Assembly: GCA_019313915.1 (NCBI GenBank)
Contig: JAFDAJ010000027.1
Span: forward strand, 1-35,091
Source: Deltaproteobacteria bacterium
Lineage (GTDB): Bacteria > Myxococcota_A > Polyangia > Polyangiales > Houyiibacteriaceae
Direction: 5' to 3'
Length of the DNA stretch: 35,091 bases
Both the position numbers and the translations under genes were made by a program. The notes beneath the pieces are model-generated. The model was not told the origin of the DNA and did not search any database. It saw nothing but the letters and a program-made list of their open reading frames with translations. Below are positions 7,629 to 16,541 of this stretch, in pieces; positions within the stretch are counted from its first letter, which is position 1; the number at the start of each line of letters is the position of its first letter.

Positions 7629-8105
7629 CTAGCGAATCGTGCGATGAGCGTGGATGCCGACGAGCCTCGTCGTATCCACCCGCAACGACAGCAACAGGGT
7701 GAAGAGGCGTCTGGCCATCTCCAGGTTGAACCCAAAGTCGCGGAGCTCTCGCTTGAGGACTCGCCCGCCGCGGTCGTGTGTGACCTTCTTCGCCATGTCC
7801 AACGCTTCCATTTGATTGACGCCATCCGCGTCGGCGATTTGGCGGACGATATCGACGTACTCGGTGATGTGCTCGGCGAGCAGCTCATGGGGAATGACGA
7901 TCGACCCGAGCGCGCACTCGCCCTCCTCGCGGAAGTCCAAGACGAATCGCTGTTCGGTGAGGCTCACGTGGAGCGTCGTGAGGTGCTCGACACTACTTTG
8001 GGCTTTCGACAGGAACTCCCGGATGTTGGCGTCCCACTCGACGTGCTGGGCTTCCGAGCCGCGCTGCAACGTGCGCTCATCGATGACCACGGCGTTGAGG
8101 GGCAT
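7629..8105 (-). CDS. UPF0262 family protein
   Basis: The 158-residue product matches the pattern of the uncharacterised UPF0262 family: an N-terminal beta strand with a helix (AVVIDERTLQRGS, then EHLTTLHVSLTEQRFVLDFR), the central VNQMEALDMAKKVTHDRGGRVL, and the signature NLEMARRLFTLLLSL near the C-terminus. Family members have been annotated mainly in Alphaproteobacteria, as I recall, and their function is unknown. The product is soluble with no signal peptide. The ATG at 8105 has no clear ribosome site, so a later start is possible. It begins a minus-strand run and is divergent from the HAD-like gene with only 64 nt between the two starts, so they probably share a regulatory region. Confidence 0.75.
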   Translation of the reverse strand: MPLNAVVIDERTLQRGSEAQHVEWDANIREFLSKAQSSVEHLTTLHVSLTEQRFVLDFREEGECALGSIVIPHELLAEHITEYVDIVRQIADADGVNQMEALDMAKKVTHDRGGRVLKRELRDFGFNLEMARRLFTLLLSLRVDTTRLVGIHAHRTIR

Positions 8106-8169
8106 GCGCCGACCATATCAGCTTCGACTGGGTCTGCATCTGCGGCCCGTTGGCTGCTATGGTCCATCG

Positions 8170-9225
8170 GTGGCCCCCGATCTGAGCGAGCGTAGAGAGC
8201 AGGTCGTCTATCGCTGGGACCTCGACAAGACCTATCTGCGCACGGAGTTCGATACGCTGCGCGACCTGGTGCGCACGGCCTTCGAGCCGGCTTCCCGCAA
8301 GCGCGCCTACCCCGGCGCGGGAACACTACTGAGGGAGATCCGCGCGACCGATCCTGCCGCGATCTTCATCTTATCGGGGAGCCCGGAGCAGATGCGAAGT
8401 GTCCTCGAAGCCAAGCTCAGGTTGGACGGAATTCGGTGGGACGGCTTCACGCTCAAGCCCAGCCTAAAGAACTTGGTCCGAGGAAAATTTCGATTTCTGC
8501 GAGACCAGCTCAGCTACAAGCTCACCGCGTTGCTCCGCTCCCGCACCAACGTGTCCCCCGAGACCGACGAGATCCTCTTCGGCGACGACGCAGAGGGTGA
8601 CGCGTTCATCTATTCGCTTTATGCCGACATCATCGCGGGACGAGTGAGTCAGGAGCTCCTGATGAAAGTCGCAGAAGCGGCGGACGTCTATCCACAGGAC
8701 ATACCGGAGATCGTTCGCATTGCTGCTCGGGTTCCTCGCGGCGACACCGTCCGCCGCATCTTCATCCACCTCGAGCGCGCCTCCTCGACCGCCGGGTTCG
8801 GTGACTTCGGGCGGCGCGTGTGCCCCTTCTACAACTACTTCCAGCCCGCGCTGGTCTTGCTGGAGGACGGCGCGCTCGACGCCCAGGCGGTTCTGCGGGT
8901 CGGCGCCGACTTGGTCGTGGCCCACACGTTCAACCCGGAGGTGCTGGTGGCCAGCTTCGATGACTTGCGAAGGCGGGGATACTTGAGCAAGGGCGTCGTG
9001 GACCGAATTTCCGAGGTTTCCGACAGCATCGAGCCGTCCACGTTTGGGCAGGCGTCGGGCCCGCTCCAGTCGGTGGTTCGCGCAATGCAGGCGGCGCGGG
9101 CCGAGCTTCCGGACGAAGTCGAGGTCGATTTGGTGAAAGAAGACTACCTCACGCTCTTTGCAAAGGACCAAGCGCGGGCGAAAGCCGGCAAACGGCGGGC
9201 CCTCTGGACTCGCGAGAGCACCTAG
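8170..9225 (+). CDS. APP1-like (DUF2183) HAD-fold phosphatase domain protein
   Basis: The 351-residue product resembles the catalytic domain of APP1-type phosphatidate phosphatases, a branch of the HAD superfamily. It has the nucleophile motif Asp17-Leu-Asp19-Lys-Thr21, a Ser motif in IFILSGSPEQM, a Lys-rich region with LVRGKFRFLRDQLSYKL, and the closing acidic motif LFGDDAEGDAFIYSLYADI. Together these are the four HAD motifs in order. The C-terminal half (about 190-351) has no match I recognise; it is helical and mentions no membrane segment. The GTG at 8170 is chosen because the ATG at 8104 would overlap the divergent gene start; neither has a strong ribosome site. The stop TAG at 9223-9225 overlaps that of the convergent HEAT gene. 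The natural substrate, perhaps a phospholipid, is an inference. Confidence 0.65.
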   Translation: MAPDLSERREQVVYRWDLDKTYLRTEFDTLRDLVRTAFEPASRKRAYPGAGTLLREIRATDPAAIFILSGSPEQMRSVLEAKLRLDGIRWDGFTLKPSLKNLVRGKFRFLRDQLSYKLTALLRSRTNVSPETDEILFGDDAEGDAFIYSLYADIIAGRVSQELLMKVAEAADVYPQDIPEIVRIAARVPRGDTVRRIFIHLERASSTAGFGDFGRRVCPFYNYFQPALVLLEDGALDAQAVLRVGADLVVAHTFNPEVLVASFDDLRRRGYLSKGVVDRISEVSDSIEPSTFGQASGPLQSVVRAMQAARAELPDEVEVDLVKEDYLTLFAKDQARAKAGKRRALWTREST

Positions 9226-9869
9226 TCCCCGGCGCTCGGTGTCCCGCCTAGCATCTCGAGCGCGTCCTCCGCCAGCTCACCCAAGGTGGTCTTGGTTTCG
9301 TCTTCGAAGTCCTCGATGATCACGACGCGAGAGTCCCCAATGAAGCGCTCGAGATCTCGAACGGAGTCGGGGTCTCGTAGTTGCGCCAGGGCTTCGATGG
9401 CGGCAGCCGCCACGTCCGAGCTCGGGTGGTCGAGAAACCGGCGAATCAAGGGGAGGGCGCTTGGCTCTGCGATCTCCGCGAGCACCCAGGGCAGCTCGCA
9501 CATTGCCAGCCCGTCGGCACTGCGGTCGAGAGCCCGCTCGATGCCGCGCGCGACCTCGGCGTATCGCTCGTATCCCAAGTCCCGCAGTGCCTCCCCGGCA
9601 GCGACGCGGACACGTGGCTCCCCGTCGTTCAAGATGGCGATCAAGGCGTCGGTCATGCGAGGACCCGGAACTTGCGCGCAGAGGTCGGCGAGTCGTTCGA
9701 GGCGCACCACGCCTTCGTTGCGATCTTCCATCTGGATTGCGTTTTCGGTCTCGTGCTCGAGCAGCGCGATGAGCTCTTTGGAGCTCTTGTTACGAAGCAG
9801 CACGGACTCAGCGTTTCGCAACGCTCGGTCGGCGTCGAAGATGCGTTGAAGCTCATCGGGAAGTGACAT
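9222..9869 (-). CDS. HEAT-repeat protein
   Basis: The 215-residue product is built from helical HEAT or PBS-lyase-like repeats, which usually mediate protein binding. Visible repeats include MTDALIAILNDGEPRVRVAAGEALRDLG, LPLIRRFLDHPSSDVAAAAIEALAQL and DSVRDLERFIGDSR. There is no signal peptide. The ATG at 9869 has AAAGGAC upstream with 10-nt spacing and lies 17 bases inside the end of mfd, so translation is probably coupled to mfd. Its stop shares CTAG with the stop of the convergent HAD-like gene. A role with Mfd is possible from the overlap alone; nothing else supports it. Confidence 0.8.
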   Translation of the reverse strand: MSLPDELQRIFDADRALRNAESVLLRNKSSKELIALLEHETENAIQMEDRNEGVVRLERLADLCAQVPGPRMTDALIAILNDGEPRVRVAAGEALRDLGYERYAEVARGIERALDRSADGLAMCELPWVLAEIAEPSALPLIRRFLDHPSSDVAAAAIEALAQLRDPDSVRDLERFIGDSRVVIIEDFEDETKTTLGELAEDALEMLGGTPSAGD

Positions 9870-12800
9870 CGTTCGAACTGTCCTTTGGGGGCTCTTCCCC
9901 CTTCGCGCGCAGCGCCTCGAGCTCTCGAAGCAAGGATCGTACACGATCCACCGCGTCGCCGGATTCCTCATCTCGATAGCGCCGAGTCAGCTTCATGTCA
10001 GGGGAAAGGCCCCACCCCGCGCCCGGCGTGGCGACGAGGGGCATGAGCCGGGCCGGGTCGAGCGGAGTGTCTTCCCGCAGGTGCAGGGTCACCCGCTTGA
10101 CGTCGGCTTCGCAACCGAGCGCTCGGAGGTCGCGGAGCAGAGGCTTGAGGGACATCACGCGCACGAAGTCGCGGGCTGGTGGTGGAGGAGGCCCAAAACG
10201 CTCTTCCATCTCGGCCGCGAGGTCCTCCACTGCCTGCTCGTCCACCGCCGTGGCGAATCGACGGTACAACGAAAGCCGTAGCCCGATGTCATCGACGTAG
10301 TCTTCCGGAAGGTAGTGCTCGAGCTCGATCGAGAGCTCGGGATCGACTTCCTGCTGGACGTGCTCGCCCTTGAGCTCCGAAACCGCCTCGTCGAGCATTT
10401 GCACGAACATGTCGAAGCCGACGAGTGACGCGTTGCCACTCTGCTCTGACCCGAGGAGGTTGCCGGCGCCTCGAAGCTCCATGTCGAGCGTCGCGACCCG
10501 GAAGCCGGCACCCAAGCCGGAAAAACGTTCGAGCGCTTCCATGCGAACTCGGGATTCCTCGGACATCTGGTGGGGCGGCGGCGTGATGAGGTAACAATAC
10601 GCGCGTTGGTCCGAGCGTCCGACGCGCCCGCGCAGCTGATAGAGCTGCCCCAGCCCCAACGCATCAGCCCGATCGACCAAAATCGTGTTGGCGCGCGGGA
10701 TGTCCAGACCGCTTTCGACGATCGCAGTCGAGCACAAGACATCGTATGCGCCCTCGACGAAGTCGGTCATGGTTTTGTCCAGAAGCGCGGGCTTCATCCG
10801 GCCGTGCGCCACCGCGATCCTCGCGTTCGGAAGGAGGTCCTGAAGGCGTTGGGCGCGCTCGTACAGACCTTCGATGCGGTTGTAGACGAAAAACACTTGC
10901 CCACCGCGACTGAGCTCCCGTTCGATTGCCTCTTTGATCAGATGCTCGTCCCAGCGGCAGACGAAGGTCCGTACCGCACGCCGGTCCTGGGGCGCCGTGG
11001 TGATCAATGAAAGCTTCCGCATTCCTCCCACCGCGAGTTGCAGGGTGCGGGGAATCGGTGTCGCGCTGAGCGTCACCACGTCGACGTTGGTTCGAAGTTT
11101 CTTGATGCGTTCTTTGTGAGTGACGCCAAATCGCTGCTCTTCGTCGACCACGAGGAGTCCGAGATTCGCGAAGTGTACGTCCTTCGAAAGAAGCCGGTGC
11201 GTGCCGATGACAACGTCGACCGTGCCGTCCTTCAGACCGCTCAGAACCTCGATCTGCTTGGTGCGTGAAACGAATCGCGACAGGACTTCGACACGGAGCG
11301 GGTAACCGTCCAAGCGCGAGGAGAACGTCCGGTAGTGCTGTTGCGCCAGCACCGTCGTCGGACACAAGAGCCCGACCTGCCTCCCGCTCATCGCGACTCG
11401 AAACGCGGCGCGAAGGGCGACTTCGGTCTTCCCGAAGCCCACGTCTCCACAGACCAGGCGATCCGTCGGCTGCGGCTCTTCGAGGTCCGCCATCACATCG
11501 TCGATCGCTTTCTCCTGGTCGCGGGTTTCCTCAAACGGGAATGTGGCCTCGAACTCCGCGTACGCCGCTCCCGCGGCTTCGATCGGCTCCCGGCGCGCGG
11601 CCGACCGCTCCGCGTAGAGCTTGAGGAGCTCTTCGGCCATCTGCTGAACCGCCTTGCGGACGCGACCCTTCTTCGTCGCAAACGTCGTCCCGCCGAGTCT
11701 ATCGAGCTTTGGCTGATGCCCCTCACCGCCTTTGAACTTCTGGATGACCCCGAGGCGCGTCACCGGGAGGAACAGCTTGTCGCCGCCCGCATATTCGACG
11801 ACCATCACCTCCACGGTTTGAGCCGTTCGGCCGTGAAGCCGGTCCATTGCCGTGAGGCTCAGCGCCTTGTGCCTGAGCCCGAGGTACTTGCCCACCCCGT
11901 GGTCGGCGTGGACGACGAAGTCACCGAGGCTCAGCTCGCGCAGGTCTTCGAGGAAGCGTTGTTGCTGCCGGCGCGTCTGGCGTTTGCCGCGACGCTGGCG
12001 GACGCGCGCTCCGAAGATCTCCTCTTCCGTGACGTAAGCGATGCCTTCGCTCCACAACACGAACCCGTCCCGAAGCTCGCCCAACCTCACATCGTCCAAG
12101 ACGCGGTCGGCCACCCCGTAGCTTCGCAGCAGGTCGATCAAGCGGTCGGCTTGGTGCTGGGTCCTGCCTACCAAAGAAACTCGCACGCCTTGCTCGGTCC
12201 ATTCTTGGAGCCGATCGGCGAGTGGCTGCAGCCCTCGGTCTCCGTGCGCTTTGTGTGCGCGAAGCTCGGAGATGAGGGCGCGCTGGTCGGATGCATCGAT
12301 GCGGAGGGTCGCCTCGCCCGGGGGTGCGAACGCCGCGACGATTGGACCCTCGTCTTCGCTGGCGGCGCCGTGAACCGCCAGACGATGCGCCACGACGGGG
12401 GCGTACGATTGCAGGCGTTCGCAAAGCTCGTCCTCTGTCATGTAGTACGCCGACAGCTCGAAGGTCGGGCGGTCTCGGCGCGCGGAGTGCTCATCGGTTG
12501 CGTGGTGTTGTTCGTCGCGGACTGCCTCCGCGATGGCCGTCGGGTCTGCCAACACCATCCGGGCGTCTTGCGGGATGTAGTCGAAGAGCGTGTCGAGCGC
12601 CTCGAAGTAGGCTGGCAGCAGTGCGTTGGAGATCAATGCGCCCGAGCCGCGGTCGAGCTCGGCGATGAGCTCCCGTGCTCGCAAGGTCGGCATGTTCATC
12701 TCGTCGCAGAGCTCGCGCACGACGTTCTTCGCCCGAGCGATCGCAGCCGGGGTATCGGGAACCTCTCGCGCAGATGCGAGCTGAACTGCATCCGTTTCGT

Positions 12801-13455
12801 CGGCCGTCTTCTGGTCGTCGGGATTGAAGTGGCGGATTCGCGTGACGAGGTCGTCGTCGAGCTCGATTCGGACAGGTAGCGCGGCATCAGGCCCGTAGAC
12901 GTCGACCAGCGCTCCGCGTGCGGAAAACGTTCCGCGGTCCTCCACCAACGGCACGCGGAGATAGCCGAGCTCGAGCAGTCGTTGCACCAGTTGGTCGCGT
13001 TCGATCTGTTCCGCGATCTCAATCGATAGCACTCCCGACTGGACGTCCTTCATCGGGGGGACGCGTCGCACAAAGGCGGCGGCCGGCACGACGAGCGCCC
13101 GCCAAGGTTGCTGTTCCGCTAGCCGCGCCAGCACGGCCATACGCTGCATTTCGGCCCGCCGATCCGGGACCACATCGAGCAGCGGGCTCGTGTCCGCGGC
13201 GGTGAAGAGTAGGACTTCTCCATTCTCATCCCCGAGGAGGAAGCGGAGGTTCGACTCGTGGCGGTACGCCTCGTCGAGGTTTGCGGTGACGACGATGAAT
13301 CGCCGTTCGGGATGAGCAGCGGCGCACTCCGCTATGGCCCAATCGAGTGCGCCGGTCGGGAGTGACGCGACGTCGACGCGCTCGGCCGAGCCGAGTGCTT
13401 CGACTACGCCACGAATCGATGCGTTCGCATTTTCGAGCGCCGCCTCAAGTGACAT
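9853..13455 (-). CDS. mfd: Transcription-repair coupling factor Mfd
   Basis: Mfd pushes RNA polymerase stalled at DNA damage off the template and recruits UvrA. The 1200-residue product has the full family length. An N-terminal UvrB-like region (with FSARGALVDVYGPD near residue 180) is followed by a CarD-like RNA-polymerase interaction domain around residue 510-580 (LGDFVVHADHGVGKYLGL), the helicase Walker A GDVGFGKTE near 670, Walker B DEEQRFG near 770, SATPIPRTL, the QLRGRVGRS motif, and a C-terminal TRCF domain from about 1040 (DPELSIELEHYLPEDYV). The gene overlaps the antiporter upstream by 11 nt and the HEAT gene downstream by 17 nt, so the three form an operon. The ribosome site before the ATG is weak, consistent with coupling. 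It appears intact. Confidence 0.98.
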   Translation of the reverse strand: MSLEAALENANASIRGVVEALGSAERVDVASLPTGALDWAIAECAAAHPERRFIVVTANLDEAYRHESNLRFLLGDENGEVLLFTAADTSPLLDVVPDRRAEMQRMAVLARLAEQQPWRALVVPAAAFVRRVPPMKDVQSGVLSIEIAEQIERDQLVQRLLELGYLRVPLVEDRGTFSARGALVDVYGPDAALPVRIELDDDLVTRIRHFNPDDQKTADETDAVQLASAREVPDTPAAIARAKNVVRELCDEMNMPTLRARELIAELDRGSGALISNALLPAYFEALDTLFDYIPQDARMVLADPTAIAEAVRDEQHHATDEHSARRDRPTFELSAYYMTEDELCERLQSYAPVVAHRLAVHGAASEDEGPIVAAFAPPGEATLRIDASDQRALISELRAHKAHGDRGLQPLADRLQEWTEQGVRVSLVGRTQHQADRLIDLLRSYGVADRVLDDVRLGELRDGFVLWSEGIAYVTEEEIFGARVRQRRGKRQTRRQQQRFLEDLRELSLGDFVVHADHGVGKYLGLRHKALSLTAMDRLHGRTAQTVEVMVVEYAGGDKLFLPVTRLGVIQKFKGGEGHQPKLDRLGGTTFATKKGRVRKAVQQMAEELLKLYAERSAARREPIEAAGAAYAEFEATFPFEETRDQEKAIDDVMADLEEPQPTDRLVCGDVGFGKTEVALRAAFRVAMSGRQVGLLCPTTVLAQQHYRTFSSRLDGYPLRVEVLSRFVSRTKQIEVLSGLKDGTVDVVIGTHRLLSKDVHFANLGLLVVDEEQRFGVTHKERIKKLRTNVDVVTLSATPIPRTLQLAVGGMRKLSLITTAPQDRRAVRTFVCRWDEHLIKEAIERELSRGGQVFFVYNRIEGLYERAQRLQDLLPNARIAVAHGRMKPALLDKTMTDFVEGAYDVLCSTAIVESGLDIPRANTILVDRADALGLGQLYQLRGRVGRSDQRAYCYLITPPPHQMSEESRVRMEALERFSGLGAGFRVATLDMELRGAGNLLGSEQSGNASLVGFDMFVQMLDEAVSELKGEHVQQEVDPELSIELEHYLPEDYVDDIGLRLSLYRRFATAVDEQAVEDLAAEMEERFGPPPPPARDFVRVMSLKPLLRDLRALGCEADVKRVTLHLREDTPLDPARLMPLVATPGAGWGLSPDMKLTRRYRDEESGDAVDRVRSLLRELEALRAKGEEPPKDSSNDVTSR

Positions 13456-14758
13456 CTTGGAGCTTGCGCGTCACTTGCCGGATGCGCTGGGCCAGCCATG
13501 GAGGTGTTACTACCGTGGTGGCCATCACCATGAGGACGATGGCGGCGTACACCCCGGCCGCGATGAGCGGCTTGCCCTCGATCTGAATGCCGGCGCCGAC
13601 GTTGGCGAAGATCAGGCCGACCTCACCGCGCGGGACCATCCCGATGCCGACGGTGAGTTTGTCTACATTCCCGCCGCGAACGCCCAAGCCCGATACGAGC
13701 TTGCCGATGACCGCGACGACCGTCAGTGCCAGCGCGAGGAGTAGGGGCCCCGTCCCGATACCGCCGAGCTGCACCATCATACCGGTTCGCACGAAGAAAA
13801 TCGGCGCCATGACCGCAACGATCGGGCCGATGAGCTCGTTGAGGTCGCGTGCGGACTTGTGGCCGAAGGGCCTGACGTGGACCTCATCCAAAATGAGTCC
13901 GGCGGCGAATGCGCCGACGATTGGCGCCAGGCCCGCAGCGCCCGAAATGCCTGCGAGAAGGAGGCAGAGACCGATGGCCACCGCCGCCAGGACGTCGGGT
14001 GTGCGGAGCTTCGAAGCCACGCGAAAGACACCCGGCATCACGTAAGCGCCGAGGAGAAGTGCGCCGATGAGGAACCCTCCGGCAAGACCGATGATGACCG
14101 TGAGGTCCATCGGACCGGGAACGGCGCCAAACTCCGCAATGCTCGCGACGACGGCGAGTACGATGAGGCCCAACACGTCGTCGATGACCGCCGCGCCGAG
14201 GATGACGCGGGTCTCAGGACGGGCCATCGCGTCGAGGTCTTTCAATACGCGGGCGGTGATCCCGACGCTCGTCGCGCAAAGCGTTGCGCCGATGAACATG
14301 TGAAGCGAAAACGGCGCGTCTGGGAGTAGCCAGAGGCTGACTCCGTATCCAAGCAGCATGGGTGCCACGACGCCGATGATCGCGACCAGGCCGGAGGTGG
14401 GCGCGACCGCCCGCATCTCCGTGAGCGTCGATTCAAGCCCTACCTCGAACAGCAGAAGAACGACACCAAGCTCTGCGAGGAACTCTACGGGCACGAGCTC
14501 GGCTGCGCCGTCGAAGGTGTGAACGCCAAGCAGGGTTAGATTGCCGAGGACGATGCCGGCGCACAGCTCACCGAGCACTGCCGGCTGATTCAAGCGCACT
14601 GCGATCTCGCCGCCGAGCTTCGCCGCGAGGAGCATTCCTGCGAGAATCAACCAGATGTCGTAGCTCAGCCCGTGCTCGTCACCGCTTGCTAGCGCGGTGG
14701 CGGGAATCGCCGCGAACAAAGCCAGCAGCAGAGAAAAGCGAGCCGGTCGACGCCGCAT
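13445..14758 (-). CDS. CPA2-family cation:proton antiporter
   Basis: This is an inner-membrane monovalent cation/proton exchanger of the Kef/CPA2 type. The 437-residue product has a cleavable-looking signal (MRRRPARFSLLLALFAAIPATALASG) and about 12 membrane segments. The core Asp pair lies in LGAAVIDDVLGLIVL, and the typical PAVLGELCAGIVLGN and LLFEVGLE segments are present. There is no C-terminal TrkA/RCK domain, so it is the short form and unlike KefB/KefC in having no nucleotide gate. The ATG at 14758 is preferred because the signal peptide begins there; the open frame runs 32 codons further up, to within 18 nt of the divergent gene. It overlaps mfd by 11 nt. Whether it carries Na+ or K+ is not readable. 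Confidence 0.9.
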   Translation of the reverse strand: MRRRPARFSLLLALFAAIPATALASGDEHGLSYDIWLILAGMLLAAKLGGEIAVRLNQPAVLGELCAGIVLGNLTLLGVHTFDGAAELVPVEFLAELGVVLLLFEVGLESTLTEMRAVAPTSGLVAIIGVVAPMLLGYGVSLWLLPDAPFSLHMFIGATLCATSVGITARVLKDLDAMARPETRVILGAAVIDDVLGLIVLAVVASIAEFGAVPGPMDLTVIIGLAGGFLIGALLLGAYVMPGVFRVASKLRTPDVLAAVAIGLCLLLAGISGAAGLAPIVGAFAAGLILDEVHVRPFGHKSARDLNELIGPIVAVMAPIFFVRTGMMVQLGGIGTGPLLLALALTVVAVIGKLVSGLGVRGGNVDKLTVGIGMVPRGEVGLIFANVGAGIQIEGKPLIAAGVYAAIVLMVMATTVVTPPWLAQRIRQVTRKLQDVT

Positions 14759-14816
14759 CGCGCGGGACCATAGATACGCGAGCACTGCGGGGCAAGCGCG
14801 CCCCGGCAATTGGATC

Positions 14817-14857
14817 TTGCCTCGGGCCGTGCCCTCGGGTAAATGAATGGTCATTCA
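14817..14857 (+). promoter_or_regulatory. Palindromic operator and weak promoter before the acyl-CoA dehydrogenase
   Basis: TGAATGGTCATTCA (14844-14857) has arms TGAATG and CATTCA around GT. Such arms are typical of TetR-family fatty-acid regulators; the half-sites resemble those of Bacillus FadR (TGAATGA and TCATTCA), which has a longer centre. A weak promoter, TTGCCT (14817) and TAAATG (14840) with 17-bp spacing, would have its -10 overlapped by the palindrome. The start codon follows 14 nt later. No TetR gene is in the window. Confidence 0.6.
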
Positions 14858-14871
14858 GTCAGGGGAGACCA

Positions 14872-16014
14872 ATGGAACGAAGCCTGTTTTCCGAGGAACA
14901 CGACATCTTTCGGCGCAACTTCCGGCAGTTTGCCGAGACCCGCGTCGCGCCCCAGCAAGCCAAATGGCGAGCGCAGGGAGTCGTGGATCGCGAAATCTGG
15001 ATCGAGGCCGGTGAGTTGGGCTTTTTGTGTCCCTGGATGGAGGAGGAGTACGGAGGGGCCGGCGGCGACTTCCTTCATTCGGTGATCGTCATGGAGGAGC
15101 TGTGCCGGGCCTACGAGTCAGGCTGGGCGGCGAGCCTGCACTCCGACATCATCGTTCCCTACATCCATTCGTTTGCTAACGCCGAGCAGAAAGCAAAGTG
15201 GCTGCCTGGTTGCGTCAGCGGCGAGACGATCACCGCGCTCGCGATGACCGAACCGGGGACGGGGTCCGACTTGGCCGGCATAGCGACCACGGCGAAGCGC
15301 GACGGCGACGCGTACGTCATCAACGGGGCCAAGACCTTCATCTCCAATGGGATGTCTTGCGACCTCATCGTGGTCGCAGCACGCACGGAGAACTCCGATG
15401 ATCCGCACCGCAGCTTGTCGTTGCTCGTCGTCGAAGCGGACACGCCCGGATTCATCAAGAGCCGCAAGCTCGAGAAAATGGGCATGGAGAGCCAAGATAC
15501 CGCAGAAATAGCGTTTGACGACTGCCGGGTGCCCGCCACGAACTTACTGGGTCAGGAGGGCGCGGGCTTCATGATGCTGATGCAGAAGCTCCAACAAGAG
15601 CGGCTGTGTGTGGCGATCATGTCGCAGGCGAGTGCGGAGAAAGTGCTGGAGGACGCGATCACATATACGCAGGAGCGCAAGGCGTTTGGGCGATCGATTT
15701 CCAAGTTTCAGAACACGCAGTTCACGCTCGCGCAGTGCGCCACCGAAATCGAGGTTGGCCGCGCCTTTCTGGACAGTCTGGTCGCGCAGCACGTTGCAGG
15801 GAAGTACCTCGTCAAGGAGTGCTCGATGGCCAAGCTTTGGCAGAGCGAGATGCAGGGCCGCGTCGTCGACGCATGCCTGCAGCTTTACGGCGGCTATGGC
15901 TACATGCTCGAGTATCCGATCAGCCGCGCATACGTGGATGCACGCGTCCAACGCATCTACGCGGGCACAAGCGAGATCATGAAGGTGATCATCGCGAAGC
16001 AGATTGGGCTGTAG
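14872..16014 (+). CDS. Acyl-CoA dehydrogenase, LCAD/IVD-type active site
   Basis: This flavoprotein oxidises an acyl-CoA thioester to the 2-enoyl-CoA and passes electrons to an electron-transfer flavoprotein. The 380-residue product has the usual family length and the motifs ALAMTEPGTGSDLAGI, INGAKTFISNG, DDCRVPATNLLGQEGAGF, and RIYAGTSEIMK near the end. Most short- and medium-chain enzymes carry the catalytic Glu in IYEGT; here that position is Ala364. A Glu at 243 (QQERL) sits where isovaleryl-CoA and long-chain enzymes have their base, so the protein should use that alternative. The ATG is preceded by AGGGGAG. A long or branched acyl-CoA substrate is an inference. The crotonase-family gene at 17869 is on the other strand. 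Confidence 0.93.
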   Translation: MERSLFSEEHDIFRRNFRQFAETRVAPQQAKWRAQGVVDREIWIEAGELGFLCPWMEEEYGGAGGDFLHSVIVMEELCRAYESGWAASLHSDIIVPYIHSFANAEQKAKWLPGCVSGETITALAMTEPGTGSDLAGIATTAKRDGDAYVINGAKTFISNGMSCDLIVVAARTENSDDPHRSLSLLVVEADTPGFIKSRKLEKMGMESQDTAEIAFDDCRVPATNLLGQEGAGFMMLMQKLQQERLCVAIMSQASAEKVLEDAITYTQERKAFGRSISKFQNTQFTLAQCATEIEVGRAFLDSLVAQHVAGKYLVKECSMAKLWQSEMQGRVVDACLQLYGGYGYMLEYPISRAYVDARVQRIYAGTSEIMKVIIAKQIGL

Positions 16015-16134
16015 TCTGCGGCACGACCCGCTGCGGCGTGGGTTTGGCGTCAAATGGCCATTGCGGTAAGTTGCGTCGAATGGGTGCCGGCCACGCACTT
16101 GACCATCCCGGGGTCGAATGGTTAGTTGTAGCCC

Positions 16135-16491
16135 GTGACGACAGAGTCTGATCCGAAAAATGGCGAGGGTCTGACTGGCGACGGTGATCCTGCGTTCGAG
16201 TCCGATTCGGACGCTGGGCCACGCGTGAGCCGGATGCGCGTCGGGGGCGAGGATATTCTCGTGCTGAGCGTGCCCCTCCCAAGTTTGCGGTATCCGGACG
16301 GCACGACTCCAGCCGAGCAAGAGATCATCGACGCGGTGTTGCAAGGCCTCACGGTCAAGGAAATCTCTGAGCAACGCGGCGCTTCCTTGCGAACCGTCAC
16401 GACGCAACTCGGCACGATTTTTCGAAAAGCTAACGTCAACTCGCAAGCCGAGTTGATCGCGATCATGACCAGCGATACCGACGAAGCGTGA
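16135..16491 (+). CDS. Small LuxR-type helix-turn-helix DNA-binding protein
   Basis: The 118-residue product is a DNA-binding domain with no visible receiver or sensory domain. The first 40 residues are acidic and probably disordered (it opens MTTESDPKNGEG). A short beta-like stretch (GGEDILVLSVPLPSL) precedes a LuxR-type helix-turn-helix from about residue 60 (TPAEQEIIDAVLQGLTVKEISEQRGASLRTVTTQLGTIFRKANV), whose helix order, the conserved KEI and T-V-T-T-QL recognition helix, and N-V-N-S-Q linker, are typical. Such single-domain LuxR proteins need partner control or bind constitutively. The GTG start has no strong ribosome site. It follows the acyl-CoA dehydrogenase by 120 nt on the same strand and may regulate it. 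Confidence 0.85.
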   Translation: MTTESDPKNGEGLTGDGDPAFESDSDAGPRVSRMRVGGEDILVLSVPLPSLRYPDGTTPAEQEIIDAVLQGLTVKEISEQRGASLRTVTTQLGTIFRKANVNSQAELIAIMTSDTDEA

Positions 16492-16541
16492 CCAGCTGCG
16501 TAGCTGCTGGCTCCGTGCGTTCCGTATCAACTCAATCAATT

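Noticed and set aside
8464-9171. A 235-residue open frame on the minus strand
   Set aside because: It lies wholly inside the HAD-like gene, whose other-strand protein has ordered HAD motifs; this frame has no recognisable domain.
11335-12879. A 514-residue open frame on the plus strand
   Set aside because: It is antisense to mfd, which has full family length and all motifs; high GC makes such long shadow frames common.
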